Source: UBA1952 sp965200035 (GTDB lineage: Bacteria; Bacteroidota; Bacteroidia; Chitinophagales; Chitinophagaceae). Taken from it: DNA of 64,000 nucleotides. The stretch is from positions 1,922,001 to 1,986,000 of the forward strand of contig OZ241334.1 in the NCBI GenBank assembly GCA_965200035.1, in the 5' to 3' direction. Of the stretch, positions 8,877-17,827 are shown piece by piece. The notes under the pieces are model-generated. The model was not told the DNA's origin and did not search any database. It was given only the letters and a program-made list of their open reading frames with translations. How positions within the stretch are numbered: position 1 is the stretch's first letter; each line of letters opens with the position of its first letter. Made by a program: the position numbers and the translations under genes.

Positions 8877-11813
8877 TTAAATCACCACATTAATCATACG
8901 GCCGGGCACATAAATCACCTTTTTAGGCTGCTTGCCTTCCAGCCATTTGATCACCGTCTCATCGGCCAGCACTTCTTTTTCCAACGCGCTTTGTGAAATA
9001 TCCAGCGGAAACTCAAGCTCCGTGCGGGTCTTGCCATTGATGGCTATTGGATATTTTTTGGTATTTTCCAGTACAAATTTTTCTTCCCAGATGGGGAACG
9101 GAGCCTGCAGCACCGAGCTTTCATGGTTGAAGCCTTTCTTCCACAGCTCTTCGGCTAAATGCGGGGCAAATGGCGCAATAATCACTGCCAGCGCTTCAAG
9201 AATGGTGCGCTTGTGGCAATTGAGCGAGGTAAGCTCATTCACACAGATCATAAACTGGCTCACGGCAGTATTAAAAGAGAAACGCTCAATGTCATCGCCG
9301 ATCTTGCGGATGGTCTTGTGAATCACGCGAAGCTCAGCCTCATTCGGATCTTCTTCCGTAACCATCCAGCCGTTCGCTTCATCATAATAAAGGCGCCAGA
9401 GCTTTTTCAGGAAGCGGTGCACGCCTTCAATGCCCTTCGTATCCCAGGGTTTGCTCACATCAATAGGACCGAGGAACATCTCATACATCCGGAACGTATC
9501 CGCACCATGCTGAGCTACAATATCATCCGGGTTGACGACATTGTACCAACGTTTGGACATTTTTTCGGTGGCCGTTCCACATATATACTTACCATCTTCC
9601 AAAAGAAAATGATATTTACTATCGTTGTAATCTGGTTTTGAATATTTAAATGATTCTATATCCAATTCTACACCATTGACATAGCGAATATCCACATGAA
9701 CTGGAATTATCTGAAAACATTTTAATTCTTTATTTTTTACTGCTGGCTCATTATTGATAAGTTCGAGGATATCTGTTTCCTTGTTCTCATACTGGCGATA
9801 ATACCCGTGGGAAACAAAGACTTTTTGAGATGAACCTTGAAAAATTTCCATTTCACCAGTTTCTACTAGAGAAAAAATGTCTTTTGAAACTAGAAGAGCT
9901 TGATATACCAACCTAGAACTCCCCTGTATCATCCCCTGATTTACCAATTTCTTAAAAGGCTCTTCAAAAGAAACATAGCCGAGATCAAAAAGCACTTTTG
10001 TCCAGAGCCTTGCATACAGCAGATGCCCTACTGCATGCTCGGTGCCGCCTACATATACATCCACCTGCTCCCAATAGTCCGTGGCTTCGCGGGAGGCAAA
10101 GGCTTCTTTATTGTGTGGGTCCATGTAGCGCAGGAAATACCAGGATGAGCCGGCATAGCCCGGCATCGTATTCGTTTCCCGCTCGTCTGCGCCCAGCATC
10201 ATCCAATTCTTCATATTGGCCAGCGGTCCCTGCCCTTCCGGTCCCGGCTTGTAGCTTTCTGCAAATGGCAATACTACCGGCAGTTCACGGTCTTCATCTT
10301 TCAGAGAAATACCTTCCTCATCTACCGTATAAGGGTCGCCATTGTGATAGACAACCGGGAATGGCTCGCCCCAGTAGCGCTGGCGGCTGAAGCCCGCATC
10401 GCGCAGCTTGTAATTTACCTTTCGCTCGCCAATGCCCATATCCTCAATAGCGCGAATCGACACCTCGCTCGCCTGCTCCACCGAAAGGCCGCTCAGGAAA
10501 TCGCTGCCCTCAATGGTGCATGACTTGGATGAATTAGCCTCAGCGCCGTTGAACGCAGCACCGAAAATATTGGTGACCGGAATCTTGAAATGTGTGGCAA
10601 AGGCAAAGTCCCGCTCATCGCCGCTTGGTACAGCCATAATAGCACCCGTGCCATAACCTGCCAGCACATACTCGGAAATCCAGATGGGAACGGGCTTGCG
10701 TGTAAAAGGATGAATGCAGTAAGCGCCTGTAAAAGCGCCCGTTACCTGTTTGATCTCGGTCATGCGCTCGCGCTCGCTACGGCTTTGCACGTACAGCTTG
10801 TACTCTGCTATCTGCGATTGATAAAGCTCGGTAGTGAGGTGGCTCACCAGCTCATGCTCAGGCGCCAGCACCATAAAATCCACTCCAAAAATCGTATCGG
10901 GGCGGGTGGTAAATACTTTGATCTTCTCCGCGCTGTCCTTAATGTCAAAGCTGATTTCCGCACCATTGCTCCTGCCGATCCAGTTGCGCTGCATTTCCTT
11001 CATGGCTTCCGTCCAGTCCAGATTTTTCAAACCTTCCAGCAGCCGGTCTGCATATTCGGTAATGCGCAGAAACCATTGGCGCATCTGCTTTCTGATCACC
11101 GGATGGCCGCCGCGCTCGCTCACGCCATTCACCACTTCATCATTGGCCAATACCGTACCCAAGGCTTCACACCACCATACTTCTGCATTGCCCAGGTAAG
11201 CAAGGCGGTAATACATCAGCGCTTCGCGCTGCTGCTTGATGGAGAACTGCTTCCACTGATCTTTGGAAAAGCAAAACGTCTCATCATGCGGCGCACGGTT
11301 CCGTTCATTTCCTTCCTTTTCAAAAATGGTAATCAAGTCGCTGATCGGGCGGGCCTTGTTGAGCTTACGGTCGTACCAGCTTTGAAACAGTTGGGTAAAA
11401 ATCCACTGCGTCCACTTATAATAGCTTTCATCGGAAGTGCGCACAGAGCGGTCCCAATCGTAGGAAAATCCAATATTATCGAGCTGCTCGCGGTAGCGCT
11501 TGATGTTTTGCTCTGTTGTTACCGCAGGATGCTGACCCGTCTCAATAGCATATTGCTCTGCGGGTAGGCCAAAAGCATCATAGCCCATCGGGTGCAGCAC
11601 ATTGAAGCCGCGCATCCGCTTATAGCGGGCAAAAATATCGGAAGCAATATAGCCCAGCGGATGACCTACGTGCAGACCCGCGCCACTGGGGTAAGGAAAC
11701 ATATCGAGTATATAGAACTTAGGCCTGGTACCGTCATTGCTCACTTTATAGAGCTGCTGTTCATTCCAGTATTGACGCCACTTCGGTTCAATGGCGGAAA
11801 AATTATATTCCAT
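8877..11813 (-). CDS. leuS: Leucyl-tRNA synthetase with Bacteroidota insertion
   Basis: A 978-residue class I aminoacyl-tRNA synthetase that charges tRNA-Leu. The HIGH motif is HVGH at residues 48-51. The CP1 editing domain carries TTRPDTIFGVDFMVLAPEHE near residue 310, including the conserved aspartate. The second catalytic motif reads EKMSKRWYNVVNPDD near residue 749, with R in place of the final S of KMSKS. The protein is about 110 residues longer than E. coli LeuRS. Most of the extra length is an insertion at about residues 618-740 between the catalytic halves, a place where Bacteroidota enzymes are known to be longer. The DNA coding for that insertion (about 9590-9960) is strikingly AT-rich compared with both flanks. 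The -7 element TACCTTTG lies upstream at 11831-11838. Confidence 0.97.
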   Translation of the reverse strand: MEYNFSAIEPKWRQYWNEQQLYKVSNDGTRPKFYILDMFPYPSGAGLHVGHPLGYIASDIFARYKRMRGFNVLHPMGYDAFGLPAEQYAIETGQHPAVTTEQNIKRYREQLDNIGFSYDWDRSVRTSDESYYKWTQWIFTQLFQSWYDRKLNKARPISDLITIFEKEGNERNRAPHDETFCFSKDQWKQFSIKQQREALMYYRLAYLGNAEVWWCEALGTVLANDEVVNGVSERGGHPVIRKQMRQWFLRITEYADRLLEGLKNLDWTEAMKEMQRNWIGRSNGAEISFDIKDSAEKIKVFTTRPDTIFGVDFMVLAPEHELVSHLTTELYQSQIAEYKLYVQSRSERERMTEIKQVTGAFTGAYCIHPFTRKPVPIWISEYVLAGYGTGAIMAVPSGDERDFAFATHFKIPVTNIFGAAFNGAEANSSKSCTIEGSDFLSGLSVEQASEVSIRAIEDMGIGERKVNYKLRDAGFSRQRYWGEPFPVVYHNGDPYTVDEEGISLKDEDRELPVVLPFAESYKPGPEGQGPLANMKNWMMLGADERETNTMPGYAGSSWYFLRYMDPHNKEAFASREATDYWEQVDVYVGGTEHAVGHLLYARLWTKVLFDLGYVSFEEPFKKLVNQGMIQGSSRLVYQALLVSKDIFSLVETGEMEIFQGSSQKVFVSHGYYRQYENKETDILELINNEPAVKNKELKCFQIIPVHVDIRYVNGVELDIESFKYSKPDYNDSKYHFLLEDGKYICGTATEKMSKRWYNVVNPDDIVAQHGADTFRMYEMFLGPIDVSKPWDTKGIEGVHRFLKKLWRLYYDEANGWMVTEEDPNEAELRVIHKTIRKIGDDIERFSFNTAVSQFMICVNELTSLNCHKRTILEALAVIIAPFAPHLAEELWKKGFNHESSVLQAPFPIWEEKFVLENTKKYPIAINGKTRTELEFPLDISQSALEKEVLADETVIKWLEGKQPKKVIYVPGRMINVVI

Positions 11814-11830
11814 GATTATTGCTTGGCCGG

Positions 11831-11838
11831 CAAAGGTA
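11831..11838 (-). promoter_or_regulatory. leuS -7 promoter element (TACCTTTG)
   Basis: On the minus strand the sequence is TACCTTTG, an exact match to the Bacteroidota -7 consensus TAnnTTTG, 17 nt before the leuS ATG. I see no convincing -33 TTTG partner. Confidence 0.6.
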
Positions 11839-11922
11839 ACGCCGGCGGCTGGTTTTGATGATAAAGTAAGGAGAGTGGATGCCTGTTGCCTGAGTGATAA
11901 AGATACAAATCACCTGCCGCTC

Positions 11923-11930
11923 TACCTTTG
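11923..11930 (+). promoter_or_regulatory. -7 promoter element of the DAO-family gene; leaderless candidate
   Basis: TACCTTTG matches TAnnTTTG and ends only 4 nt before the ATG at 11935. Transcription would start at or next to the start codon, giving a leaderless mRNA. This also favours 11935 over the in-frame start 144 nt upstream. Confidence 0.6.
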
Positions 11931-11934
11931 CTTT

Positions 11935-13077
11935 ATGCTCAGCTATTGGGAACAACAGTCTTTTACCAGCTATCACAACATTATCATCGGTTCCGGCATT
12001 GTCGGGGTCAGTACGGCTATTGAGCTGAAAGAGCGCTATCCTCAGCAATCTGTGCTGGTGCTGGAGCGGGGAGTGCTGCCTACCGGCGCTACCACGCGCA
12101 ACGCGGGCTTTGCCTGCATGGGTAGCGCCACCGAGCTGCTCGATGATCTTTCGGGCAGGAGCGAAGATGAAGTAGTGGCGTTGTTTGAGCAGCGCAAAAA
12201 AGGACTGGAGAAGCTGCGCACGCGCTTTGGCGATAAAGCTATTGGCTACAAAGCGGAAGGCGGGTATGAGCTGTTAAGCAATCAGAAATTATATGCGCTG
12301 GACAAGCTGGATTATCTGAATGCCTTGCTGCTGCCTATTCTTGGCTATCCGGCATTTGAGGAAAAAAACCATGCAATAGACCCTTTCGGCTTCAGCCGCA
12401 ATCAGGTGAAAGCATTGATCCAAAATAACAGTGAAGGCGGATTGCACAGCGGGATGCTGATGCGGACTTTGCTGCAAACAGCAAGTTCATTAGGGGTGGA
12501 AGTGAAGACCGGCGCGGTGGTTACCAGCTTTGAAGAAACAGAGAAAAAGGTGAAGATTTTCGTGCAAAGCCCTTACCGGAATGAGCTGTTGCCCTTGCAG
12601 GCAGAGCGATTGTACATCTGTACCAATGCCTTCACCAAAGCGCTGTTGCCGGAAGAAGATGTAATTCCCGGACGCGGACAGGTATTGATTACAGCGCCGA
12701 TACCAGGGTTGAAATTCAAAGGCATTTTCCATTTCGATCAGGGCTATTATTACTTCCGTGAGCTGGATGGACGGGTGCTATTCGGCGGAGGCCGCAACCT
12801 TGATTTTGAAAGTGAGCGCACCACAGACATTGCCCTGAATGAGCTGATTCAGCAGGATCTGGAGCAAAAGCTGCGTGAAATAATACTGCCGGATACGCCA
12901 TTTTCCATTGCTCAGCGCTGGGCAGGCATCATGGGCTTTGGCGCGCACAAAGGCCCTATTGTAAAGGCATTTTCTGACCGCCTTTTTGGTGCTTTCAGGA
13001 TGGGTGGGATGGGGGTGGCGCTTGGAAGCGAGGTCGCAGCGCAGCTGGTGAGCCTTATGTCTGAGAAATCATCCTGA
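11935..13077 (+). CDS. FAD-dependent amino acid oxidase/dehydrogenase (DAO family)
   Basis: A 380-residue flavoprotein of the DAO fold (glycine oxidase, DadA and sarcosine oxidase relatives). The dinucleotide-binding motif is IIIGSGIVGVSTAIEL near residue 18, followed by the LERG strand end. A second FAD-contacting stretch, FRMGGMGVALGSEVA, lies near the C-terminus. It probably oxidises an amine or amino acid substrate in the cytosol; the substrate is not readable. The ATG at 11935 puts the Rossmann motif at the expected distance and sits right behind a -7 promoter box. It diverges from leuS across about 120 bp. Confidence 0.85.
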   Translation: MLSYWEQQSFTSYHNIIIGSGIVGVSTAIELKERYPQQSVLVLERGVLPTGATTRNAGFACMGSATELLDDLSGRSEDEVVALFEQRKKGLEKLRTRFGDKAIGYKAEGGYELLSNQKLYALDKLDYLNALLLPILGYPAFEEKNHAIDPFGFSRNQVKALIQNNSEGGLHSGMLMRTLLQTASSLGVEVKTGAVVTSFEETEKKVKIFVQSPYRNELLPLQAERLYICTNAFTKALLPEEDVIPGRGQVLITAPIPGLKFKGIFHFDQGYYYFRELDGRVLFGGGRNLDFESERTTDIALNELIQQDLEQKLREIILPDTPFSIAQRWAGIMGFGAHKGPIVKAFSDRLFGAFRMGGMGVALGSEVAAQLVSLMSEKSS

Positions 13078-13199
13078 AATTTACTGCCTGTGATGAATTA
13101 ACGGAGTGAATTTCAATATTTTATGAGTCATTGCCAGGTGCCGAATTTTAATGCCAAAGCGGTGACTATTAGCCTCCTTATAAGCATTTAAGTTGAATT

Positions 13200-13225
13200 A
13201 AAGTACCGTTTTAAAACGGTACTTT
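13200..13225. terminator. Perfect bidirectional hairpin
   Basis: A perfect 26-bp palindrome with arms AAAGTACCGTTTT and its complement, then TTATT. It lies 122 bp after the DAO-family gene. The remaining sequence between 13078 and 13325 holds no other clear feature. Confidence 0.7.
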
Positions 13226-13325
13226 TTATTATGGGTTGTCTCTATATTCGATCCGGTAAACGGATATTCTTAAACCCAGTTGCCTGTTTTTTTCCAAATC
13301 ACCTAACAAACCATTCAAAAATTTT

Positions 13326-14339
13326 ATGAAAAAATCAATCCTGTTATCTGCTGGTCTTCTCATTGCCTGCGCGGCGCAAACAAATGCCCAGGGCTGGGGC
13401 GGAACCGGCGTTCCCACCACCACTACCGGTGACGATGTAGGCATCGGACTGACCAACCCATCCGCTTACCTTCACATTGCGGAGCGGCCTGCCGGGCCGG
13501 CAGTTCCGATAGACTTCTTCAAGCCCAAATTCAAAATTGAAACCAACTTCCAGATTTACAACCCCAATACCTGGCAGGTACAGGACCCAAACATTATTGA
13601 AGTGTATGGCATTCCGTCTTACACACCGCTTCACATCATGAACTCCTTTGGGAATACTGCCTTTGGTACAAGACCCCAGCAGCTCGACCGCCTGACTGTT
13701 GACAACAATATATCGCTGATCAAAGACGGCGCAAAAGATGATGATAATACAGAGCACATTATCAGAAGCTGGGGTTCTCAGGGCATATTGGGCATCTGCC
13801 AGAATGCCGGCTATTTTCACGGCCCCAGCATTATTATGTATGGTGCGGGCATGAACTCAAATGATGAGCGTGATGCCGGCGAAATGCGGCTTATCTCATT
13901 CGGTGACAGAGGTCGTGGAATCACCTTTGAAAACTTCGATGAAAACAAGCATGCATTCATCCCCAGGATGAAGGTGATGAAAAACGGTCAGGTTATCATT
14001 GGCGATCAGGCAGCCACAGGCAATTACGGCGATTTCCGCTTGAGTGTGGATGGAAGCATTGTTTGTAAAAAAGCAGTGGTACAGATTTCCAGCTGGGCGG
14101 ATAACGTGTTTGAGCAGGATTATCAATTGCCGGCTCTGAGTGAAGTGGAGACTTATATCAAGGCCAACAATCACTTGCCGGACGTGCCTTCTGAGCAGTG
14201 TGTAATTGAGCATGGCGTAGATGTAGGTGAGATGAATAAAATCCTGCTGAAAAAAGTAGAAGAGCTTACCCTTTACATGATCGAAATGAAAAAGGAGAAT
14301 GCGCACCTGCAGAATCAGATCAACGAGCTTAGAAACTAA
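13326..14339 (+). CDS. Secreted protein with tail-fibre-like C-terminal coiled coil
   Basis: A 337-residue protein with a signal peptide (MKKSILLSAGLLIACAAQTNAQ). The central part is beta-rich. The last 85 residues read WADNVFEQDYQLPALSEVE, NNHLPDVPS, GVDVGEMNKILLKKVEELTLY and a charged coiled coil. This pattern is common at the C-terminus of Bacteroidota 'tail fibre domain' or endosialidase-chaperone-like secreted proteins. In those families the segment is thought to trimerise or be autocleaved. Biological role unknown. It heads a three-gene operon with the lipoprotein (14-bp gap) and the metalloprotease (2-bp gap). Confidence 0.8.
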   Translation: MKKSILLSAGLLIACAAQTNAQGWGGTGVPTTTTGDDVGIGLTNPSAYLHIAERPAGPAVPIDFFKPKFKIETNFQIYNPNTWQVQDPNIIEVYGIPSYTPLHIMNSFGNTAFGTRPQQLDRLTVDNNISLIKDGAKDDDNTEHIIRSWGSQGILGICQNAGYFHGPSIIMYGAGMNSNDERDAGEMRLISFGDRGRGITFENFDENKHAFIPRMKVMKNGQVIIGDQAATGNYGDFRLSVDGSIVCKKAVVQISSWADNVFEQDYQLPALSEVETYIKANNHLPDVPSEQCVIEHGVDVGEMNKILLKKVEELTLYMIEMKKENAHLQNQINELRN

Positions 14340-14353
14340 GCCTTGTGGGAAAG

Positions 14354-14848
14354 ATGCTACGGACCCTTGCGCTGACATTCACCACCACTATTGCCGCCGC
14401 CTGCCATAAGGCAGATGAGCAGCCCGGCACAAAGGAATGTTACCTTAATCAGCGTTGCGAGATCCTTGAGGGGCAATCGGCTGCAATTACAGATACAACG
14501 CGTAATGTCCGGAACAATAGCACGGGACAGTATGAGCACCCGGTATTCACTGCAAAGTTTGAAAAAGTTATCAGAGATGATCGTGAATTCGGCAGTGGAT
14601 GCGTTGTTGCCGACTTTGGCAGAGTGTACACCAGCGTCTCACTGACAGGAGGTTCCGAATATCTGACAGATACGTTTTCATACCCTGAATGTTTCAGTGG
14701 AGATTTATCCGTGAATGCCCATTCGCCGCACCTGGAGACAGATAGCGTGCAACTGTATCTACTGAAAACCCGTCCTGTTCCCGAAGGTAGTTCGTACCAA
14801 AAAGAAGATCATCCTTATTCCATTGAGGTAACTCTTAAAAGACAATAA
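14354..14848 (+). CDS. Putative lipoprotein, unknown function
   Basis: A 164-residue protein. The N-terminus MLRTLALTFTTTIAAACHK is a lipoprotein signal, with Cys17 as the likely lipidated residue. The mature part has four further cysteines (in KECYLNQRCE, SGCVVAD and YPECFSG), which could form two disulfides outside the cytoplasm. No family recognised. A GTG three codons upstream (14345) is possible, but the ATG gives the better signal peptide. It lies between two secreted proteins in the same operon. Confidence 0.7.
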   Translation: MLRTLALTFTTTIAAACHKADEQPGTKECYLNQRCEILEGQSAAITDTTRNVRNNSTGQYEHPVFTAKFEKVIRDDREFGSGCVVADFGRVYTSVSLTGGSEYLTDTFSYPECFSGDLSVNAHSPHLETDSVQLYLLKTRPVPEGSSYQKEDHPYSIEVTLKRQ

Positions 14849-14850
14849 CC

Positions 14851-16329
14851 ATGACCCAAAAACTAATTCTATTCATATTCCTGTTAGCATTCTGCGCGCA
14901 GGACAAGCTGTCTGCCCAGTCATTCTGCGGCACAGACATCCAAAAAAATGAGAAAGCCACTCAGGCGAATGTTGCTTCCCTAAGAGGCACCAACGCCAAT
15001 TTTCAGGGCAAGTATTTTGTCCGGATCGTATTCCATATCCTTCGGCGAAAAGACGGAACCGGCGGACGTACTCCGGCAGATGTATATACCGCGCTGAGCA
15101 AGCTGGACGATGCCTACAATCCGCATAACATTTGTTTCAGCCTTCATTCGATTGATTATATTGACAGCACAGAACTGTACCAGAAATATTTCACGTACGA
15201 TAACTTTCTGACGAACATCAGAATAAAGTATGTTCCTAACGCAATCAATATATACGTACTACCCCTGGAAGGGCCGGACAACAGAGGAAAGGCAGATGGC
15301 GTTATCTCGTACCTGTATCCGGGCTTCAACTATAGCTATGTCAACCTCTCGGCAGCGTTGGGTGGTAAGATTGATGGAAACGATGTGTTCATCGGGTCTC
15401 TGGCGCACGAGGTCGGCCACGTACTGGGCTTGCTGCACACGCATGAGTCAGTAGCAACCTGCCCCGAATATGTAAACGGAACGAACTGCGCGGCTTGTGG
15501 CGATCTGCTCTGCGATACCAGAGCCGCTCCAAATTTCAATATCGATCCGCTGATCATCAGTCCATCTAACTGCCAATATATCGGCGGCGCTACGGATGGC
15601 AACGGCGATCCGTATAATCCGGATACGCACAATATCATGAGCTATACCCTATTCAACTGCATGACCGAATTTTCACCGCAGCAGGGCGCCGTTATGAGAG
15701 GCTTTCTGGCTACGTTTCCTGATCTGCTGCCAACCCTCGTACCGGAAAATCTAACCGTTCAGAACCTGACGCTGACGCCCATTTACGTGCCTATACCCTA
15801 CCTGCCTGTTCCACAGCCGGACCTGCTTTATAAAGTGTATGGAACGCTTACTTCCAAAGATGTGCAGAGCGGTACCAACTGTACCCTGCATTATATTGCG
15901 GGAGATGCGGTAATCATTAATGATGGTTTCCTTTCAGAAGCAGGTAGCTCTTTTGTTGCAGAGATTGATGAAAATCAGTGCAACCACCTTACCAGCCAGA
16001 ATGCTGCAAGAGGCAATGGCGACCAGACTGTATTGAATGACTACCTCTCGGCGATGGCGGGCGGTACGTCTACATCAGAAGCGTCGATGGATGTATTTCC
16101 CAATCCCGCAGCTAACAGCATTACCGTTCGCTTTTTGGGTAGCAAGAACGTAGAAGGTGTAATCACAATTGTGGATGCAATGGGCAGAAATGTATATACC
16201 GGCAGTTGTAATATGCTGGCTAAAACGCTGGATATCTCTGCGCTTGCAAACGGGATGTATTATGTAACCTTTACCGGCAATGCTGGTAAGGAAGCGCCAT
16301 TACATGCCACCGTACTGGTAAGGAAATAA
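14851..16329 (+). CDS. Secreted M43-type zinc metalloprotease with type IX sorting domain
   Basis: A 492-residue protein. A signal peptide ends at about KLSAQ (residue 23). The metzincin zinc motif HEVGHVLGLLH lies at residues 186-196. The Met-turn is in HNIMSY near residue 265, as in M43 (pappalysin-like) peptidases. Cysteine pairs around residues 205-220 suit that family too. The last 80 residues form a type IX secretion sorting domain: VFPNPAANSITV, then IVDAMGRNVYTG, ANGMYYVTF and a terminal LVRK. The enzyme should therefore be exported through the Por machinery and attached to or released from the cell surface. Substrate unknown. Confidence 0.9.
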   Translation: MTQKLILFIFLLAFCAQDKLSAQSFCGTDIQKNEKATQANVASLRGTNANFQGKYFVRIVFHILRRKDGTGGRTPADVYTALSKLDDAYNPHNICFSLHSIDYIDSTELYQKYFTYDNFLTNIRIKYVPNAINIYVLPLEGPDNRGKADGVISYLYPGFNYSYVNLSAALGGKIDGNDVFIGSLAHEVGHVLGLLHTHESVATCPEYVNGTNCAACGDLLCDTRAAPNFNIDPLIISPSNCQYIGGATDGNGDPYNPDTHNIMSYTLFNCMTEFSPQQGAVMRGFLATFPDLLPTLVPENLTVQNLTLTPIYVPIPYLPVPQPDLLYKVYGTLTSKDVQSGTNCTLHYIAGDAVIINDGFLSEAGSSFVAEIDENQCNHLTSQNAARGNGDQTVLNDYLSAMAGGTSTSEASMDVFPNPAANSITVRFLGSKNVEGVITIVDAMGRNVYTGSCNMLAKTLDISALANGMYYVTFTGNAGKEAPLHATVLVRK

Positions 16330-16429
16330 GTAGACCTCTTAGCCGCAGATTATTTATGTGGCTGTTGGAAAGAGTGCAGTTATGGATAACCCGATTTTGA
16401 ATAGCTTTGGGAGAACCACCTGACCATCT

Positions 16430-17206
16430 ATGAAGATAGCTACCTACAATGTCAACAGCATTGGCGCCCGCCTGCCTGTACTTCTTCGCTGGCTGGAGGA
16501 GACGAAACCGGATGTAGCCTGCCTGCAGGAGCTGAAAGCGCCGGATGAAAAGTTTCCGGAAGCAACCCTGGAGGAAGCCGGGTATAGCGCTGTATGGCAC
16601 GGCCAGAAGAGCTGGAATGGGGTAGCTATCCTCGCACGCGGGCAAAAGCCACAGGAAGTAAGCCGGGGATTGCCGGGTGATCCTGAAGATGTGCATAGCC
16701 GCTATATAGAGGCTATGGTGAATGATGTACGGATCGGTTGCCTGTATCTGCCCAATGGAAATCCTGCGCCGGGCCCGAAGTATGATTATAAGCTTAGCTG
16801 GATGGAGCGGTTTACGCACCATGCAGCTAAGCTCCTTAAGACGGGCGAGCCAACTGTGCTGACCGGCGATTATAATGTGATTCCAACAGGCAAAGATGTG
16901 TACAAGCCTGAGCGCTGGACCGAAGATGCGCTCTTCCGGACAGAAACCCGGGAAGCCTTCGAGACGCTGATGGTGCAGGGATGGACCGATGCGATCCGAA
17001 AACTGCACCCTGATGAAACGATCTATACCTACTGGGATTATTTCCGCAACGCTTACGGCCGCAATGCGGGGCTGCGCATCGATCATTTTCTACTGAGCCC
17101 GCAATTGACCGGCCGGCTAAAGGCTGCCGGTGTGAACCACGATGTGCGGGGCTGGGAAAAGAGCAGCGATCATGCTCCGGTATGGATTGAACTACAGGAT
17201 GAATAA
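16430..17206 (+). CDS. xth: Exodeoxyribonuclease III (AP endonuclease)
   Basis: A 258-residue enzyme of the exonuclease III/APE1 family, used in base excision repair to cut abasic sites. Visible active-site motifs are NVNSIGARL near residue 7, CLQELKAPDEKFP (metal-binding Glu) near residue 33, TGDYNV near residue 145, and the terminal SSDHAPVWIEL with the catalytic Asp-His pair. Length is normal for the family. It is followed by a perfect hairpin terminator and converges on maf. Confidence 0.95.
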   Translation: MKIATYNVNSIGARLPVLLRWLEETKPDVACLQELKAPDEKFPEATLEEAGYSAVWHGQKSWNGVAILARGQKPQEVSRGLPGDPEDVHSRYIEAMVNDVRIGCLYLPNGNPAPGPKYDYKLSWMERFTHHAAKLLKTGEPTVLTGDYNVIPTGKDVYKPERWTEDALFRTETREAFETLMVQGWTDAIRKLHPDETIYTYWDYFRNAYGRNAGLRIDHFLLSPQLTGRLKAAGVNHDVRGWEKSSDHAPVWIELQDE

Positions 17207-17211
17207 TTTAC

Positions 17212-17240
17212 GCACGGGCATAATCTCATTATGCCCGTGC
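17212..17240. terminator. Bidirectional terminator between xth and maf
   Basis: A perfect 12-bp stem with arms GCACGGGCATAA and its complement, loop TCTCA, then TATTTTAATT on the right. It lies between convergent genes. Confidence 0.85.
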
Positions 17241-17272
17241 TATTTTAATTGTTGTGGATTAAAGCATATAGC

Positions 17273-17827
17273 TTATAATGCTAAACGCTTTACTATATCG
17301 CCAATTGGTAATCCCATAACATTATAATAATCGCCGTTGATCTTCTCAATGCCGATCATGCCAATGTACTCCTGTATGGCGTAAGAACCGGCCTTATCCA
17401 TAGGCTTGTAGGTATCTACATAAAAGGAAATCTGCTCCCTGCTGAGTTGCCTGAAATAAACTTCTGTGGTTACAGAAAAAACATCGGCACGATCATCCTG
17501 CATGAGGCACACGCCGGTCACTACGCGGTGAGTACGGCCTGAAAGCCTGGCCAGCATAGCTTTTGCATCTGCTTCATCTTTGGGCTTTCCAAGAATATCA
17601 TCATCCAGCAGTACTACTGTATCCGCTGCCAGGATCAGCCTGCCGGATTGGTTGCGCGATACTTCCTGCGCCTTTTTGTGCGCTAAGTGTACGGGTACCT
17701 CATGGCCGGGCATACCGGGAGGATTGGTCTCATCCACATTGGCAACGATCACCTCAAAACTGATATGTGCAGCTTCGAGCAGCTGACGCCTGCGCGGCGA
17801 GCCGGAAGCGAGAATAATTGGAGTCAT
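17273..17827 (-). CDS. maf: Maf-like nucleotide pyrophosphatase
   Basis: A 184-residue cytoplasmic protein of the Maf/YhdE family, which hydrolyses non-canonical or ordinary nucleoside triphosphates such as dTTP, UTP and modified pyrimidines. Motifs are ILASGSPRRRQLL at the N-terminus, ADTVVLLDDDILGKPKDEADA near residue 70, SGRTHRVVTGV near residue 95 and DKAGSYAIQ near residue 140. The ATG at 17827 starts two residues before the conserved SGSPRR block; the in-frame start ten codons further up is less likely. Its 5' end overlaps the 3' end of the ubiA-like gene by 74 bp in a different frame. Confidence 0.93.
   Translation of the reverse strand: MTPIILASGSPRRRQLLEAAHISFEVIVANVDETNPPGMPGHEVPVHLAHKKAQEVSRNQSGRLILAADTVVLLDDDILGKPKDEADAKAMLARLSGRTHRVVTGVCLMQDDRADVFSVTTEVYFRQLSREQISFYVDTYKPMDKAGSYAIQEYIGMIGIEKINGDYYNVMGLPIGDIVKRLAL

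Noticed and set aside
10590..11567. A 325-codon open frame on the plus strand, antisense to leuS
   Set aside because: It lies wholly inside a well-supported leuS gene, has no recognisable domain and is a by-product of leuS codon use.
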